The position numbers and the translations under genes were made by a program. Shown piece by piece: positions 9,584 through 18,868 of a stretch of 22,415 nt of DNA. The notes beneath the pieces are model-generated. The model was not told the DNA's origin. It made no database searches and saw nothing but the letters and a program-made list of their open reading frames with translations. Source of the DNA: a virus; IMG/VR virus record IMGVR_UViG_3300023284_002575, positions 1 through 22,415 of that record; one strand, given 5' to 3'. Every line of letters starts with the position of its first letter. Within the stretch, counting starts at the first letter, position 1.

Positions 9584-12500
9584 TCAATTACCAATTCTCA
9601 GAATAGTATCGTTAAATGCGAGTACTATTTGCACATCAGAAACATTAGCTGAACTTATAAATACTTCATCAGCAGCACTTCTGACTTGGAATAATTCTCC
9701 AAATTTTTGTTCTTCGTCAAGAGGAACAATAACAACAGAACCAATAATAGTTGCTAAACTTTGATGAATAAATGCTGCCAATTCGGTGAAATAAAATGTC
9801 TCTCCAAAATCAAAATTGCCGATTGCAAAGAATTCATTTATAGCTCCAATAATACCAGCTTTAATTTCTCCATCGCTTGCTGTTGTTCCTTCAACTCTTG
9901 TAACTTTAAATCTAGCCTGCAATAATTCGTCAGCTTGTGCTCCAAATAAAACTTTATATCTAACTGGATGCCATACAATCTCATCGCTAATCATTTTATT
10001 TTCTATTTCTTCCGCGAATGAAATCTGTAGTTGTTCATTTGTTGGAGGTTGTGGCATCTCGTCGCGCCGGCCGTTATCATCTATCCATTGTCGTATTTCA
10101 ATATCATACGATGTTGTTAATACATAAATATCAATTATATTTGTAATTGCTGGATCGATCCGTTGATCAGTAGAAGCAAAATGTTTCCATTGAAAAAGTA
10201 GATCGTTTCTTCCGCGTCTTATAAAATAAAAATCATTGACTAGTTCAAATTCATCAAGACCAATTCCTATATTTGCTTTATAAAAATTTCCAGTGTCTCT
10301 AAAGAAAATAACATCTCCATCGAAAAGTTCCGTGGGATCGAGTGTAAGTGTAATTGTACTAGGAAATATAGTTGCTATAAAATTAGTAGGTTCTGTATTA
10401 AAAGCTTTGACTATGTCATTTGTCGGTCTAAATTCTTCGAAGCCATCAATATTAATAAATGATTCCCAGAACAATTCCGTTTCATCTACCTGTTCGTCAG
10501 GAAGAGTAAGACCAACTGTATCTCCTGCGGCCAGACCTGTCACTTTTGTTATTTCTTCAAAAATAGTAGGATCATCTGGAATACCATCTTCATCGGTATC
10601 CGTAAATGTTAATCTAAGTCTTCTAGGATCAACAAATCCATCATCTTCTGTAAATACAGCTTCAACGTTCCAATCAACATTTTCTCCTAAACCAAAACAT
10701 GGGTTGATCTCTTGAAAATCTATATTTGTTACATTGTCTAATCCTAAATCTGCCAATGCTGTTCCATTTCCTTCTTCTAATGTAAGAGCATTTTCTGAAA
10801 CTATTTTTAAGAAACCTCCTTCGTTTGACGCAGTGATGCCATCTATATTCGCGGCATTAATATCAATAACAGCATCATCTACTATTGTGCCCGTTGAAAG
10901 AGTAACAATAGTAGAATTTATTACAATCGTTTCATTGTTTACATAAGGGCCTGTAGATGTTCCTACAACAACTGTTGCGAACGCTGGATTTACTTTTAAT
11001 ATTCTAATAAAATCTTCAACTGTTAGCCCTGTTTGTGTGTCGACAATTTTAGTAGTACTTGAATGAAAGAACCGAACTTCGTTTACACTTTCAAAAATAT
11101 AATCAAGACCGCGAGAGGTAAATCTCCAAAATGTTGGATTAAATTCGGCTCGGATCAACCAACTTGAATCTCTTTCCAATCCTGTTGTGTCGCCTGCAAA
11201 TTCAAAAGAGAATGGATCTATAATATTAAGATTGTCACCAGTAATAACTTTCCAACCAGTCGTTCCTATATCGTATCGTAATCCAAAACTATTCTTTTGA
11301 GTAATTTGTGATTGGATAGAAAGAATTTCTAAATCATCGAGTTCAGTTTTAAACGGTGGAATTATAAGTTTCACAAAATCACCATCATCAACAGGTTCGC
11401 TAAGACGTACTGCCCCATCTCCATTTTCAAGAATAGTATCTCCGTCACCAAATATATCCATTATAGAAACCCATCCCGCATCATTAAACAAAACAAGGCC
11501 GCCCTCGTTCATGAAGAATTCTGGATTTAAAGGAGAAACTGCGTCTCCTATCGCAATTGGTACAAGAGGTCCTGGGCCGCCTCCGTCGGGATCTATAAAA
11601 AATCTTCCCGAGCTAGTATTAACAGCGTTGGTTGCGTTAAACCAAAATACGTGAGTATTAGGATTGCTTTCGTCAAACGGGCCGGCAACTTCAGTTGTAA
11701 ATCTTGGATAATTAAAATAGAAAAAATGTTTCCTAGCTAATTCTCTTATAATAGGAGCAATTACTTGTGATACAATCTCATCATCAGAAATATTAGCAGG
11801 AAGTGCTAATTCTTCTAAACTCTCGTTGAGATTAAAATATAACAGTCCGTCTTCTGCAAATAGACTAACATTTTGCGCTACTCCTGTTGGATCATTAATG
11901 TCGATATGTCTGCTAAAACCACTGTGAATTCTATTGACAGACTTTATTTTTGCTGCTTCTGGATTCCTTAATGGAAAGACATTATAATCCTCTCCATTAA
12001 CCATTCTATCTTGTGTAAAGAAAATTTGTGGAGCACGTTCTTTCACAGACTCCGAAGTTTCAGTTGGTGTTGAATTTGAAACTGATTCTTGTAGAGAAAA
12101 TGTAAAACTAACAAAAAATGTATCGTTATTGACGCCACTAAAATAAGGGATATCAAGACGATTGTTTCTGATATTTTCTGGTTTGATTGTAAATCGTACT
12201 CCAGCCGATTCTCTATACCATATTCGAAAAAGACCTGTAGGAACATTAGCAAATCTTCCATCAGCAAAACGAACACTTATCTGATCATTTGGGCGAGTAA
12301 CAACGTTAAAAATATCTCTTTCATCTTTTTCAATACTATTAAAGATAACGTTGTTACCAACAATTGCTGGAACTTTTGTCCATTTCTGAATAATAAATCC
12401 TTGTTCATCTATTTCTTGAACAAAGACATCATCATTATTAACATTTGTTCCTAGTAGATTAAGTAGACGATTTTCAATTGGAATATCTATTCTAAAATCT

Positions 12501-13297
12501 TCTTTCTGTAAAACACCTTGTTTAAACAACAAGAAAAATCCAGTATCAGGACTTGCATTTCCTCTTCCATCTGTGCGGAAGATTAAATGAAGAGCATCAA
12601 TTGGATCCGGTGCTCTTTCGAAAAACAAACCATTGTCTTCAAAATCTGGATTTACTATTTCAAAATCAAAACTTTCTCCATTAATCGACGAGCTAAATGG
12701 AAATACTCTATTTGCTGACGGATCATTATTTAAAGTATATAGCTGTGTCTTAATTCGATTTACTAGTCCGTCTTTAAATGGTCGACCAAATGGATTAGTT
12801 TCGCTAAAAACTGCGTTTAATACTAGGATAAATTGTTCAAACCAATCAGGGTTATTTGCATCGTTCCATCGTATAGAAATATTTGATAAGTCATTTCCGT
12901 TACTGTCTGTAAGAGATTGTGTTGTAGAAATTTGTGTAAGTTTAACTAATCCTGCTGCCGCTCTGTTTCTACTTGGAATAAATGAAAGCATTCTTGCTAA
13001 ACGAAGAACAGATTCACGTCTTTCAGCAGTATCAAGAAAATTTTCTCTGGTATTTAAATCAGCTCTAAAAGTTAATGATTGTCCTAAATATGCTAGCAGT
13101 TCTATTAGAGCAACAAATTCAGAACTTTCAATCCAATCATTAAAATCTTCCGGAAAGTTAATTCTTATATAATCAATTAATGCAGCACGAATAGTATCAA
13201 AATCATAAGCTGCAAAATTAACTTCAGTAAATGCTCGATAGATTACTCTCCAATCTTCGGCAACAAATAAACCGCTTTGTCTTAGTGCTACTCCCAT
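9584..13297 (-). CDS. 6: Baseplate wedge protein gp6, enlarged
   Basis: Baseplate J-like wedge component. In T4, gp6 dimers join neighbouring wedges into the continuous inner ring and bind gp25 and gp53. The N-terminal part (about residues 47-122, with FVALIELLAYLGQSLTFRAD and RLARMLSFIPSRNRAAAG) and the segment near 431-470 (MVNGEDYNVFPLRNPEAAKI, NRIHSGFSRHID) are typical of gp6 and its marine T4-like relatives. The C-terminal 170 residues (DEIVWHPVRYKVLFGAQADE, GNFDFGETFYFTELAAFIHQ) also look like the conserved dimerising arm. At 1237 aa it is nearly twice T4 gp6 (660 aa). The extra length is central and includes an IN-like repeat (about 783-854) and a calcium-loop-like DTDEDGIPDD (about 899-909). 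The ATG at 13297 has AAGGA about 7 bases upstream and lies 12 bases after the gp25 stop. It probably shares the late promoter at 13777-13784. Confidence 0.9.
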   Translation of the reverse strand: MGVALRQSGLFVAEDWRVIYRAFTEVNFAAYDFDTIRAALIDYIRINFPEDFNDWIESSEFVALIELLAYLGQSLTFRADLNTRENFLDTAERRESVLRLARMLSFIPSRNRAAAGLVKLTQISTTQSLTDSNGNDLSNISIRWNDANNPDWFEQFILVLNAVFSETNPFGRPFKDGLVNRIKTQLYTLNNDPSANRVFPFSSSINGESFDFEIVNPDFEDNGLFFERAPDPIDALHLIFRTDGRGNASPDTGFFLLFKQGVLQKEDFRIDIPIENRLLNLLGTNVNNDDVFVQEIDEQGFIIQKWTKVPAIVGNNVIFNSIEKDERDIFNVVTRPNDQISVRFADGRFANVPTGLFRIWYRESAGVRFTIKPENIRNNRLDIPYFSGVNNDTFFVSFTFSLQESVSNSTPTETSESVKERAPQIFFTQDRMVNGEDYNVFPLRNPEAAKIKSVNRIHSGFSRHIDINDPTGVAQNVSLFAEDGLLYFNLNESLEELALPANISDDEIVSQVIAPIIRELARKHFFYFNYPRFTTEVAGPFDESNPNTHVFWFNATNAVNTSSGRFFIDPDGGGPGPLVPIAIGDAVSPLNPEFFMNEGGLVLFNDAGWVSIMDIFGDGDTILENGDGAVRLSEPVDDGDFVKLIIPPFKTELDDLEILSIQSQITQKNSFGLRYDIGTTGWKVITGDNLNIIDPFSFEFAGDTTGLERDSSWLIRAEFNPTFWRFTSRGLDYIFESVNEVRFFHSSTTKIVDTQTGLTVEDFIRILKVNPAFATVVVGTSTGPYVNNETIVINSTIVTLSTGTIVDDAVIDINAANIDGITASNEGGFLKIVSENALTLEEGNGTALADLGLDNVTNIDFQEINPCFGLGENVDWNVEAVFTEDDGFVDPRRLRLTFTDTDEDGIPDDPTIFEEITKVTGLAAGDTVGLTLPDEQVDETELFWESFINIDGFEEFRPTNDIVKAFNTEPTNFIATIFPSTITLTLDPTELFDGDVIFFRDTGNFYKANIGIGLDEFELVNDFYFIRRGRNDLLFQWKHFASTDQRIDPAITNIIDIYVLTTSYDIEIRQWIDDNGRRDEMPQPPTNEQLQISFAEEIENKMISDEIVWHPVRYKVLFGAQADELLQARFKVTRVEGTTASDGEIKAGIIGAINEFFAIGNFDFGETFYFTELAAFIHQSLATIIGSVVIVPLDEEQKFGELFQVRSAADEVFISSANVSDVQIVLAFNDTILRIGN
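10730..10960 (-). repeat. Single IN-like repeat module within gp6
   Basis: About residues 780-855 of gp6 contain one copy of the module that is tandemly repeated in the giant neighbour: ETIVINSTIVTLSTGTIV, then DDAVIDINAANIDGITAS, GGFLKIVS, and LTLEEGNGTALADLGL. Both sub-motifs are in the same order as in the neighbour, so this is a shared module and not chance similarity of a few residues. It is followed by an acidic stretch ending in DTDEDGIPDD. Confidence 0.7.
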
Positions 13298-13309
13298 TTT
13301 TAATCCTTA

Positions 13310-13741
13310 TTAGATGTCTTCTGCTATTTGCAATCTAGTCTGTGTTCCATTTTGTATACTATTTCTACGATCAAAATCAACTTCAAATGTTCCAAAAGCT
13401 TCAAACGGAATATAAAAAACAGCAATATTTAATCTTATTCCGTGTTCAAATTCGAGAATATCAAGTCTATCTAAATTTACTCTTGGTTCTTGTGCAATAA
13501 TAGCTTCAACGTCTGCAATAATAGCTTCTCTGGTTGTTCCGTCGAATGGATCAAATAAGAGATCCCAAATAATACTACCAAATTCAGGACGCATTACTCG
13601 TTCACCTCTCCTAGTGAAAAAATGATTCAACAGATCTCTTTTAACTAAATCAATATCAGTAATTTCGGTATCAGGTTTGATTTTATCAATTGAACTAAAT
13701 CCACGAAAAAGTCGCTGTGTTGTTGTTAACGTTCGAACCAC
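13310..13741 (-). CDS. 25: Baseplate wedge protein gp25 (GPW/gp25 family)
   Basis: Small wedge protein with the GPW/gp25 fold, found from T4 to type VI secretion (TssE). It sits with gp6 and gp53 in the inner wedge and helps start sheath assembly. The 143 residues compare with 132 in T4 gp25. Typical features are a leading DxxLVKRDLLNHFFTRRGERVM, then RPEFGSIIWDLLFDP, an acidic helix (TREAIIADVEAIIAQEPRV) and a C-terminal strand region. The start is GTG at 13739-13741: an in-frame stop lies at 13757-13759, no ATG occurs in between, and AAGGA sits 10 bases upstream. It is the first gene after the exact late promoter at 13777-13784, so it heads the gp25, gp6, giant-protein segment. Identity is nearly certain; the start is slightly less so. 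Confidence 0.95.
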   Translation of the reverse strand: MVRTLTTTQRLFRGFSSIDKIKPDTEITDIDLVKRDLLNHFFTRRGERVMRPEFGSIIWDLLFDPFDGTTREAIIADVEAIIAQEPRVNLDRLDILEFEHGIRLNIAVFYIPFEAFGTFEVDFDRRNSIQNGTQTRLQIAEDI

Positions 13742-13776
13742 AAAGAATATTTCCTTCTAAAAATAATGTACTGTTA

Positions 13777-13784
13777 TATTTATA
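13777..13784 (-). promoter_or_regulatory. T4-type late promoter TATAAATA
   Basis: On the minus strand this reads exactly TATAAATA, the T4 late -10 element recognised by gp55 with the sliding clamp. It lies in the 66-base gap between gp5 and gp25, the only gap of any size in the tail block, and points at gp25, whose GTG is about 35 bases downstream. The genome also encodes gp55. No -35 element is expected for this class. Confidence 0.85.
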
Positions 13785-13807
13785 CCTTGAATAATATACG
13801 TAGTTAA

Positions 13808-15967
13808 TTAAGCGGCAGGATTCTTTGCAAATAGCTTAGCTTCTGTTACTCTTCTGTTTGTTAACCCTTGTAATGGTTGAAGTGTGCCGCCAATATTAGC
13901 TTTATTCCATCGCTGCATTTCATTTGGAACTTCTTGATAGTTCCCTTCGTTTATTCTTTTTACGAGAGTGCTATTACAGAATCCAGTATTTCCTATGTTA
14001 AATGCCATACTTACTAGAGCGTCATATTGATTATTTGTGAGCGGTTGATTAACACAACCTCTTACTGCTTCTTGGACATTAGCAAGATCTTCTCTTAATA
14101 ATTCTTCAACCTCAATATCAGTAATAAACCCACTTGCAAAACGACCGGAAGCTCTATCTGCTTCTGTTATTAAATGACCCACACCAATAGTTGACAGTCC
14201 GGCTGCATCAAAATAGATCCGATTTTCAAAACCTTCAAATTTTGTGATTAGATCAAGTCCAACTTGACTTACTCCAAGAGCTGCGATTGGACTTAAATCA
14301 CTTGCAAGAACATTCGCTACTTGAATATATTCTGGCAATAAAGCACTATTATATCTTTGACCTATGAGATTTGTTGCGTCCGGAAGAATTATATTATTTG
14401 GTATTAATTGTCCTAATAAAGAAGAACCAGATAATATTGATGAATCACGAGGACTCTCAACAATTTTACGATTTACGCCCTGTGTAGAAACATTATGATC
14501 AATCCAAGGTTCATGTTGTGGAACACGTGATGCAATATTAGACCCGTCGGGATATGCAGCACCGGGTTCCCATCTTCCAGAATCGGTCGCTTCGGGTGGT
14601 TGGCTTGTGCCTGCTACCTCATATGAGGTGGGTGTTGACGGTGCGTCGGCCTGTGGGCCGCCTCCACTATTCATAAAAATATTACTAGCTTCTTCAGAAA
14701 GATTACCTACGGCTGTAATTCCAATTTCGGAATCAGAATTAACAGCATAATCTCCAGCAGCGTGCGAACTAATTTTTGCTCCGCTCTCTATGTTAATATT
14801 TCCTTGTATTAAAGTATCAAAATCTTCACCTGCAAGTATTCTAATATTCTTTCCGGCGACTATATTAATGTCTCTTTCTGCTTGTATGTTAATATCTTTT
14901 AATCCAGCCTTGAGATTTATATCTCCTTTCTCAGCATGAATTGAAATATTTCCAGAAGTATAAATATCAAAATTTCCATCTCCCTTATCGCTGAGTTCTA
15001 ACCATGTTCTTCCGTCGCGACTAATTGCATAAACAAATCCGTCTGTTTGATCTATTAGTAATTGTGCGCCGCCTCTAGTTCGTAATCTAATAAATTCACG
15101 GGTTTGAACTGGAGGACTTTGTGGGTCAGAACTTGGCGGCTCACCATCGTCCATAACAAACTGACTTCCATTAGGAGTCAATATTCCAAAAACTTGACTA
15201 GGTGATTCTCTTCTTGCAGAACTAGTGCTCTGTCCTCTTGCTCCATCTTGATCTAATCCTTGTTGAAGTTTAAGTCCATCTCTTAATGGTTTGAACATTC
15301 TTCTATCTGGATTATCTTTATTTTTTGTATTTTCTGCAACACTTAGATCTGCTTCAATAACAGGCCCGGCTTCATCATCCATTACATCGCTATCTGAACC
15401 TTTAAAAATTGTGTCTTGACCAACTCCAGGAATCATATGGTTAAGATCTTGTTGAAATAAACAACCAAACCATACTCCAAAATTAGGATCACCATTAACA
15501 AACAAAATTAAAACCTCATTACCAACGTCAGGTGGGGTAAACCACATGCCATATGATTGTCGGCCACTATACTCTGTTGGTTTGTTATCTTTACGAATAG
15601 TATCGGGTTTCGGTACACGATTAGCAGCATCAGCGCGATCCCCTATATCTTGAATAGCGCCAATACCTTCCGAGCTTATAGTATCTTTTTTAGGATCTTT
15701 ATAAAAATCAAAATTAAAGAAAGATGCTCCAGCAAAAGGAGAACAATATGAACAGATAATCCAATTTTCTTCTTTGTCGGCTTCTCCTGATAATTCTGGT
15801 ATCCAGACTAAAATTCTTCCCATTCGTTGTGGGTCGCGGGCGTCTCTAACGATCCCTAGATAAGTTTTTGTAAGAAGGGTAGTATCAATTGCTGGTTTTT
15901 TTTCATACCCTTTAGGCAATTTTGCTGTTCGTTGTGTTTCATGATATTCGAAATCTGGATGTGCCAT
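13808..15967 (-). CDS. 5: Baseplate hub spike with C-terminal lysozyme, gp5
   Basis: Central tail spike that pierces the outer membrane and digests peptidoglycan at injection. The N-terminus (about 25-180) is the gp5 OB-fold: KTYLGIVRDARDPQRMGRIL, NWIICSYCSPFAGA, and PPDVGNEVLILFVNGDPNFG with WFGCLFQQD. Around 325-425 is a beta-helix like that of VgrG and gp5C (repeats such as DINLKAG, DINIQAE, DINIVAGK, NIRILAGED, NINIESG). A Pro/Ser-rich linker follows. About 570-719 is a GH24 phage lysozyme with the catalytic spacing E-8-D-5-T intact (E578, D587, T593; GLSTIGVGH) and a C-terminal QYDALVSMAFNIG motif. T4 gp5 is 575 aa with the lysozyme between OB and beta-helix; here the enzyme is last. The ATG lies 2 bases after the upstream stop, with an AGGAAG ribosome site inside the end of that gene. 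Confidence 0.93.
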   Translation of the reverse strand: MAHPDFEYHETQRTAKLPKGYEKKPAIDTTLLTKTYLGIVRDARDPQRMGRILVWIPELSGEADKEENWIICSYCSPFAGASFFNFDFYKDPKKDTISSEGIGAIQDIGDRADAANRVPKPDTIRKDNKPTEYSGRQSYGMWFTPPDVGNEVLILFVNGDPNFGVWFGCLFQQDLNHMIPGVGQDTIFKGSDSDVMDDEAGPVIEADLSVAENTKNKDNPDRRMFKPLRDGLKLQQGLDQDGARGQSTSSARRESPSQVFGILTPNGSQFVMDDGEPPSSDPQSPPVQTREFIRLRTRGGAQLLIDQTDGFVYAISRDGRTWLELSDKGDGNFDIYTSGNISIHAEKGDINLKAGLKDINIQAERDINIVAGKNIRILAGEDFDTLIQGNINIESGAKISSHAAGDYAVNSDSEIGITAVGNLSEEASNIFMNSGGGPQADAPSTPTSYEVAGTSQPPEATDSGRWEPGAAYPDGSNIASRVPQHEPWIDHNVSTQGVNRKIVESPRDSSILSGSSLLGQLIPNNIILPDATNLIGQRYNSALLPEYIQVANVLASDLSPIAALGVSQVGLDLITKFEGFENRIYFDAAGLSTIGVGHLITEADRASGRFASGFITDIEVEELLREDLANVQEAVRGCVNQPLTNNQYDALVSMAFNIGNTGFCNSTLVKRINEGNYQEVPNEMQRWNKANIGGTLQPLQGLTNRRVTEAKLFAKNPAA

Positions 15968-15969
15968 TT

Positions 15970-18864
15970 TTAACTTCCTGTTGTATTACTTAGGTTTATT
16001 ACTGCATTTATTACGTCAGATTCTTGAGTTAATATATCTGCATGTCCAATTAATTTTTGTGTAAATTTTCCATTAGAAAAGTTATTCTCGACCCGTCTAA
16101 TATAATAAACACCATTAAATCCATTTTCCTTGCGATTTATATTATATAATCCTGTTCCTTCAAAGCTATCGTCGCGATTATCTCCCCCGTCATTTATTCC
16201 ATTTGGAAATGCAAATGTCATTAATATTAGCGAATCTGCTCTTGTTAGATCCCGCGAATTAGCAGAGGAAACAGTTAACCGTTTCAATATATCAGGTTCG
16301 CCTAACCAATACGGATCACCTCTTATCGTCATTTCTATCTGTCGCATCTGACTACTTACTCCATAAACCTGATTCATAACAGATGAAAAAAACGATCTTC
16401 CTTTTGATGCGGTTCCTTCCACACCTATTTCGGCTGAATTATTAGTTGGAGCTATTTCCGTCCCAACATTATTATGTGCCTGATTTTCAGTTTTTGTTGT
16501 ATCCGGTCCTCTTTTTTCTTGTTCCAATTTTTCTAAATCTTCAGCAAAAAAGATTGAACCTTTTATGTTTTGTTTTGATGTTTGACGATTTTTTACTTGT
16601 TCAACAAATTTTCGTTCTTCGTCGGAAATTATAATCTCAGATTCTTGAAACAGATTAATATTTCCACCAATACTTCTAATATCTGTTTCAAGTCGTGTAA
16701 CAGGGCTACCAAAAGTTGAAGTATCAATTTTGCGAGCGCCCGTTCTTAGTTGTTGTTGTTGAAGGCCTATAGCTTTGGCAAGTATTGCTTCTTGTGTAAG
16801 ATCATTTTCTTGTTGTGTTACATCTATTTTTAATATTTCTTTTAATAATCGTTGTCGTTCTTGTTCAAGCGTAAAACCTTGTGGCGCATCTAAAACATTT
16901 AACAGTTTACCTTCGATATCTTCAAGCCTTGCAGCTTTCTTAGCACGAATACTCTGGGTTGAGTCGTTAACAGCATCTGCTGTTTGAAGAATTCTAAGAT
17001 CTGATTTACTAAGATCTATAAATCCTGAAGACATTCCGAGAGCAGTTCTATTTTGTCCTTGAAATATAGGAAGAGATAAAAACCAACTTCTATCAAATTT
17101 AATTTTATAATCCAAAACTTCAGTGTTTAATCCAGTAAACATATATTCGTATTTTTTACGAAGATTTGTAATTTTTAATTGTTTTGCAAGTCGTGCTTTA
17201 CTTTTTCTTTCTTCTAAAGAATCTTCTATCTGTTCTCTGGAAAGAATTGGTTGAAAGGTTAGATAAGGTCTTATATGATAAACATTTAATGTATTGTAGG
17301 CGCGGGCCACCCCATTATAACTTATAATGTCCACAGTAGGATCTACAGTAAAAATGACAGATGGTTTTGTTGGTTCCCTTGGTTCTTTTATTTTAATATC
17401 ATTTACATTTCCACGTTTTTCTCCGTATAGAGCAAGTGATTGTCCTTCAACTGTTGTTCCTATAATCTCTTGTATTATAGCTTCTATTGCGGTTCCTTGT
17501 CCGAATGTAATTCTCCATCGTCTTTGACCATCAACAAAAGATTCGCTTCTCCTATTCTCAGCAATATTTAGACCTCGAATTTTCCAAGTTCCCATATCAT
17601 TTATTTGCGGAACTTGATTATCTTTTGCAAAATTTAATTCATCACCTCTCGGTAAAGAAAAAGCATATTTTCTTACACGTTCTGTAATATCTTGTGACTC
17701 TTCATTGGCTGTGCTATAATTTTCATTATTGTTTAATTCTTTAGATAGATTTTCAAAAAATTCTTTTAAATCAGCAGCGTCAATCTTTATATTTGTTTCC
17801 AATCTTCGTGCAGCGTCACCAAGACCTTGCTCATTAAGAGGAATTGCTGTAATAACATATTCTGTTCCTCCTTTATTAATTTCTGCTTCAATTCTTCTAA
17901 TTTTGATTTGCCAAGTTCTAGTTTCTTCATTTAACTCACCTGTTGGTATTCCACCGTCGTGTGAATTTTGAGCATTGTTTTCTCCCTGGGAGTAACCTTT
18001 AAACGAGATACTAAACCATAAAGGAGCATCTTTATGATCAATAACCCCTAATGAACTAGCAGCATTTCTCATTCTATCAATTAATGAGTTTCCGTGAGGC
18101 TCGATAATAGATATTTTAAGATTTGTTGCATAAGAATTTCTTGTTAAAAGCGACGGAGAGATAATTGTTTTTATATTAACATCTGTAATATTAAATCCAG
18201 TCGAACCTGTCTCTGCAATTACTACAATATCTTCAGTAGATAAAGTATTGCTAGTAGCAAGTTCGCCAGTCATAAAAAGTCTAAAATTATAAGTCATAGC
18301 ATCAAATTTAGTTAATATATTGTCTTCAATTCTAATATCACTTACAGATGTATTAGTATCTATTTCATCTTCTTCGGCGAAGTCGAGTTCGGGAACTAAA
18401 CCAATTTGATTTCTTAATCGATCTACTAATTGACGTGTCTGCTGTATTTCTCTTAAAGCAACTACATTAGTTTCAGTTTGTTGCTGAATGGCTCTAGTTC
18501 TATCAATTACTGTTTGTAATTCTGGTGATGTTATTGCACCTTGCGGTGCTGTTTTAGTTTGATCAGTTCTTTCTATAAGAGTATCAAGACTGTCTATCTT
18601 AGATCGTAATTCTCTTTTAGCAACAAGACGTTCACGAGCATCCTGTAGCTGACGAGGTTCCCTACGTTTTCCTGCGTCGGCGTTTGTAGAATTCAAATTA
18701 TCAAATGCTTCAGGTGTAGCTTTTCCACGTTGTCCAATAAGACTAGTTCGTGTCCGTGTCACTCTTGCTGGATTATCACGCTCTGCGTGCGAAAGCTGAG
18801 CAGCGTTTTGTTCAGTTGTTGTGTTTCCAGGTGGCTGTTCTTTAATTCTTTTTCGAGATGGCAT
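15970..18864 (-). CDS. Large baseplate hub-like structural protein (possible gp27 counterpart)
   Basis: A 964-aa protein between gp53 and gp5; I do not recognise it with certainty. The first 110 residues are charged and low-complexity. A Gln/Arg-rich coiled-coil-like stretch lies near 110-155 (RTRAIQQQTETNVVALREI). From about 180 a structured region contains KISIIEPHGNSLIDRMRNAA and PLWFSISFKGY, which recall gp27-type and late-control-D hub proteins. A long helical, Lys/Glu/Gln-rich section follows (about 560-800). The C-terminus has RGDPYWLGEPDILKRL, then GVYYIRRVENNFSNGKFTQK, a pattern typical of hub/tube proteins ending in a ring-forming beta domain. Its place directly before gp5 suits a hub partner of the spike, as gp27 is in T4, but it is more than twice gp27's length. 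Start ATG with AGGATAA upstream, 4 bases after the gp53 stop. Confidence 0.6.
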   Translation of the reverse strand: MPSRKRIKEQPPGNTTTEQNAAQLSHAERDNPARVTRTRTSLIGQRGKATPEAFDNLNSTNADAGKRREPRQLQDARERLVAKRELRSKIDSLDTLIERTDQTKTAPQGAITSPELQTVIDRTRAIQQQTETNVVALREIQQTRQLVDRLRNQIGLVPELDFAEEDEIDTNTSVSDIRIEDNILTKFDAMTYNFRLFMTGELATSNTLSTEDIVVIAETGSTGFNITDVNIKTIISPSLLTRNSYATNLKISIIEPHGNSLIDRMRNAASSLGVIDHKDAPLWFSISFKGYSQGENNAQNSHDGGIPTGELNEETRTWQIKIRRIEAEINKGGTEYVITAIPLNEQGLGDAARRLETNIKIDAADLKEFFENLSKELNNNENYSTANEESQDITERVRKYAFSLPRGDELNFAKDNQVPQINDMGTWKIRGLNIAENRRSESFVDGQRRWRITFGQGTAIEAIIQEIIGTTVEGQSLALYGEKRGNVNDIKIKEPREPTKPSVIFTVDPTVDIISYNGVARAYNTLNVYHIRPYLTFQPILSREQIEDSLEERKSKARLAKQLKITNLRKKYEYMFTGLNTEVLDYKIKFDRSWFLSLPIFQGQNRTALGMSSGFIDLSKSDLRILQTADAVNDSTQSIRAKKAARLEDIEGKLLNVLDAPQGFTLEQERQRLLKEILKIDVTQQENDLTQEAILAKAIGLQQQQLRTGARKIDTSTFGSPVTRLETDIRSIGGNINLFQESEIIISDEERKFVEQVKNRQTSKQNIKGSIFFAEDLEKLEQEKRGPDTTKTENQAHNNVGTEIAPTNNSAEIGVEGTASKGRSFFSSVMNQVYGVSSQMRQIEMTIRGDPYWLGEPDILKRLTVSSANSRDLTRADSLILMTFAFPNGINDGGDNRDDSFEGTGLYNINRKENGFNGVYYIRRVENNFSNGKFTQKLIGHADILTQESDVINAVINLSNTTGS

Positions 18865-18868
18865 TTTG

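Noticed and set aside
12633-13172. Plus-strand open frame of 179 codons
   Set aside because: Antisense to the conserved N-terminal part of gp6.
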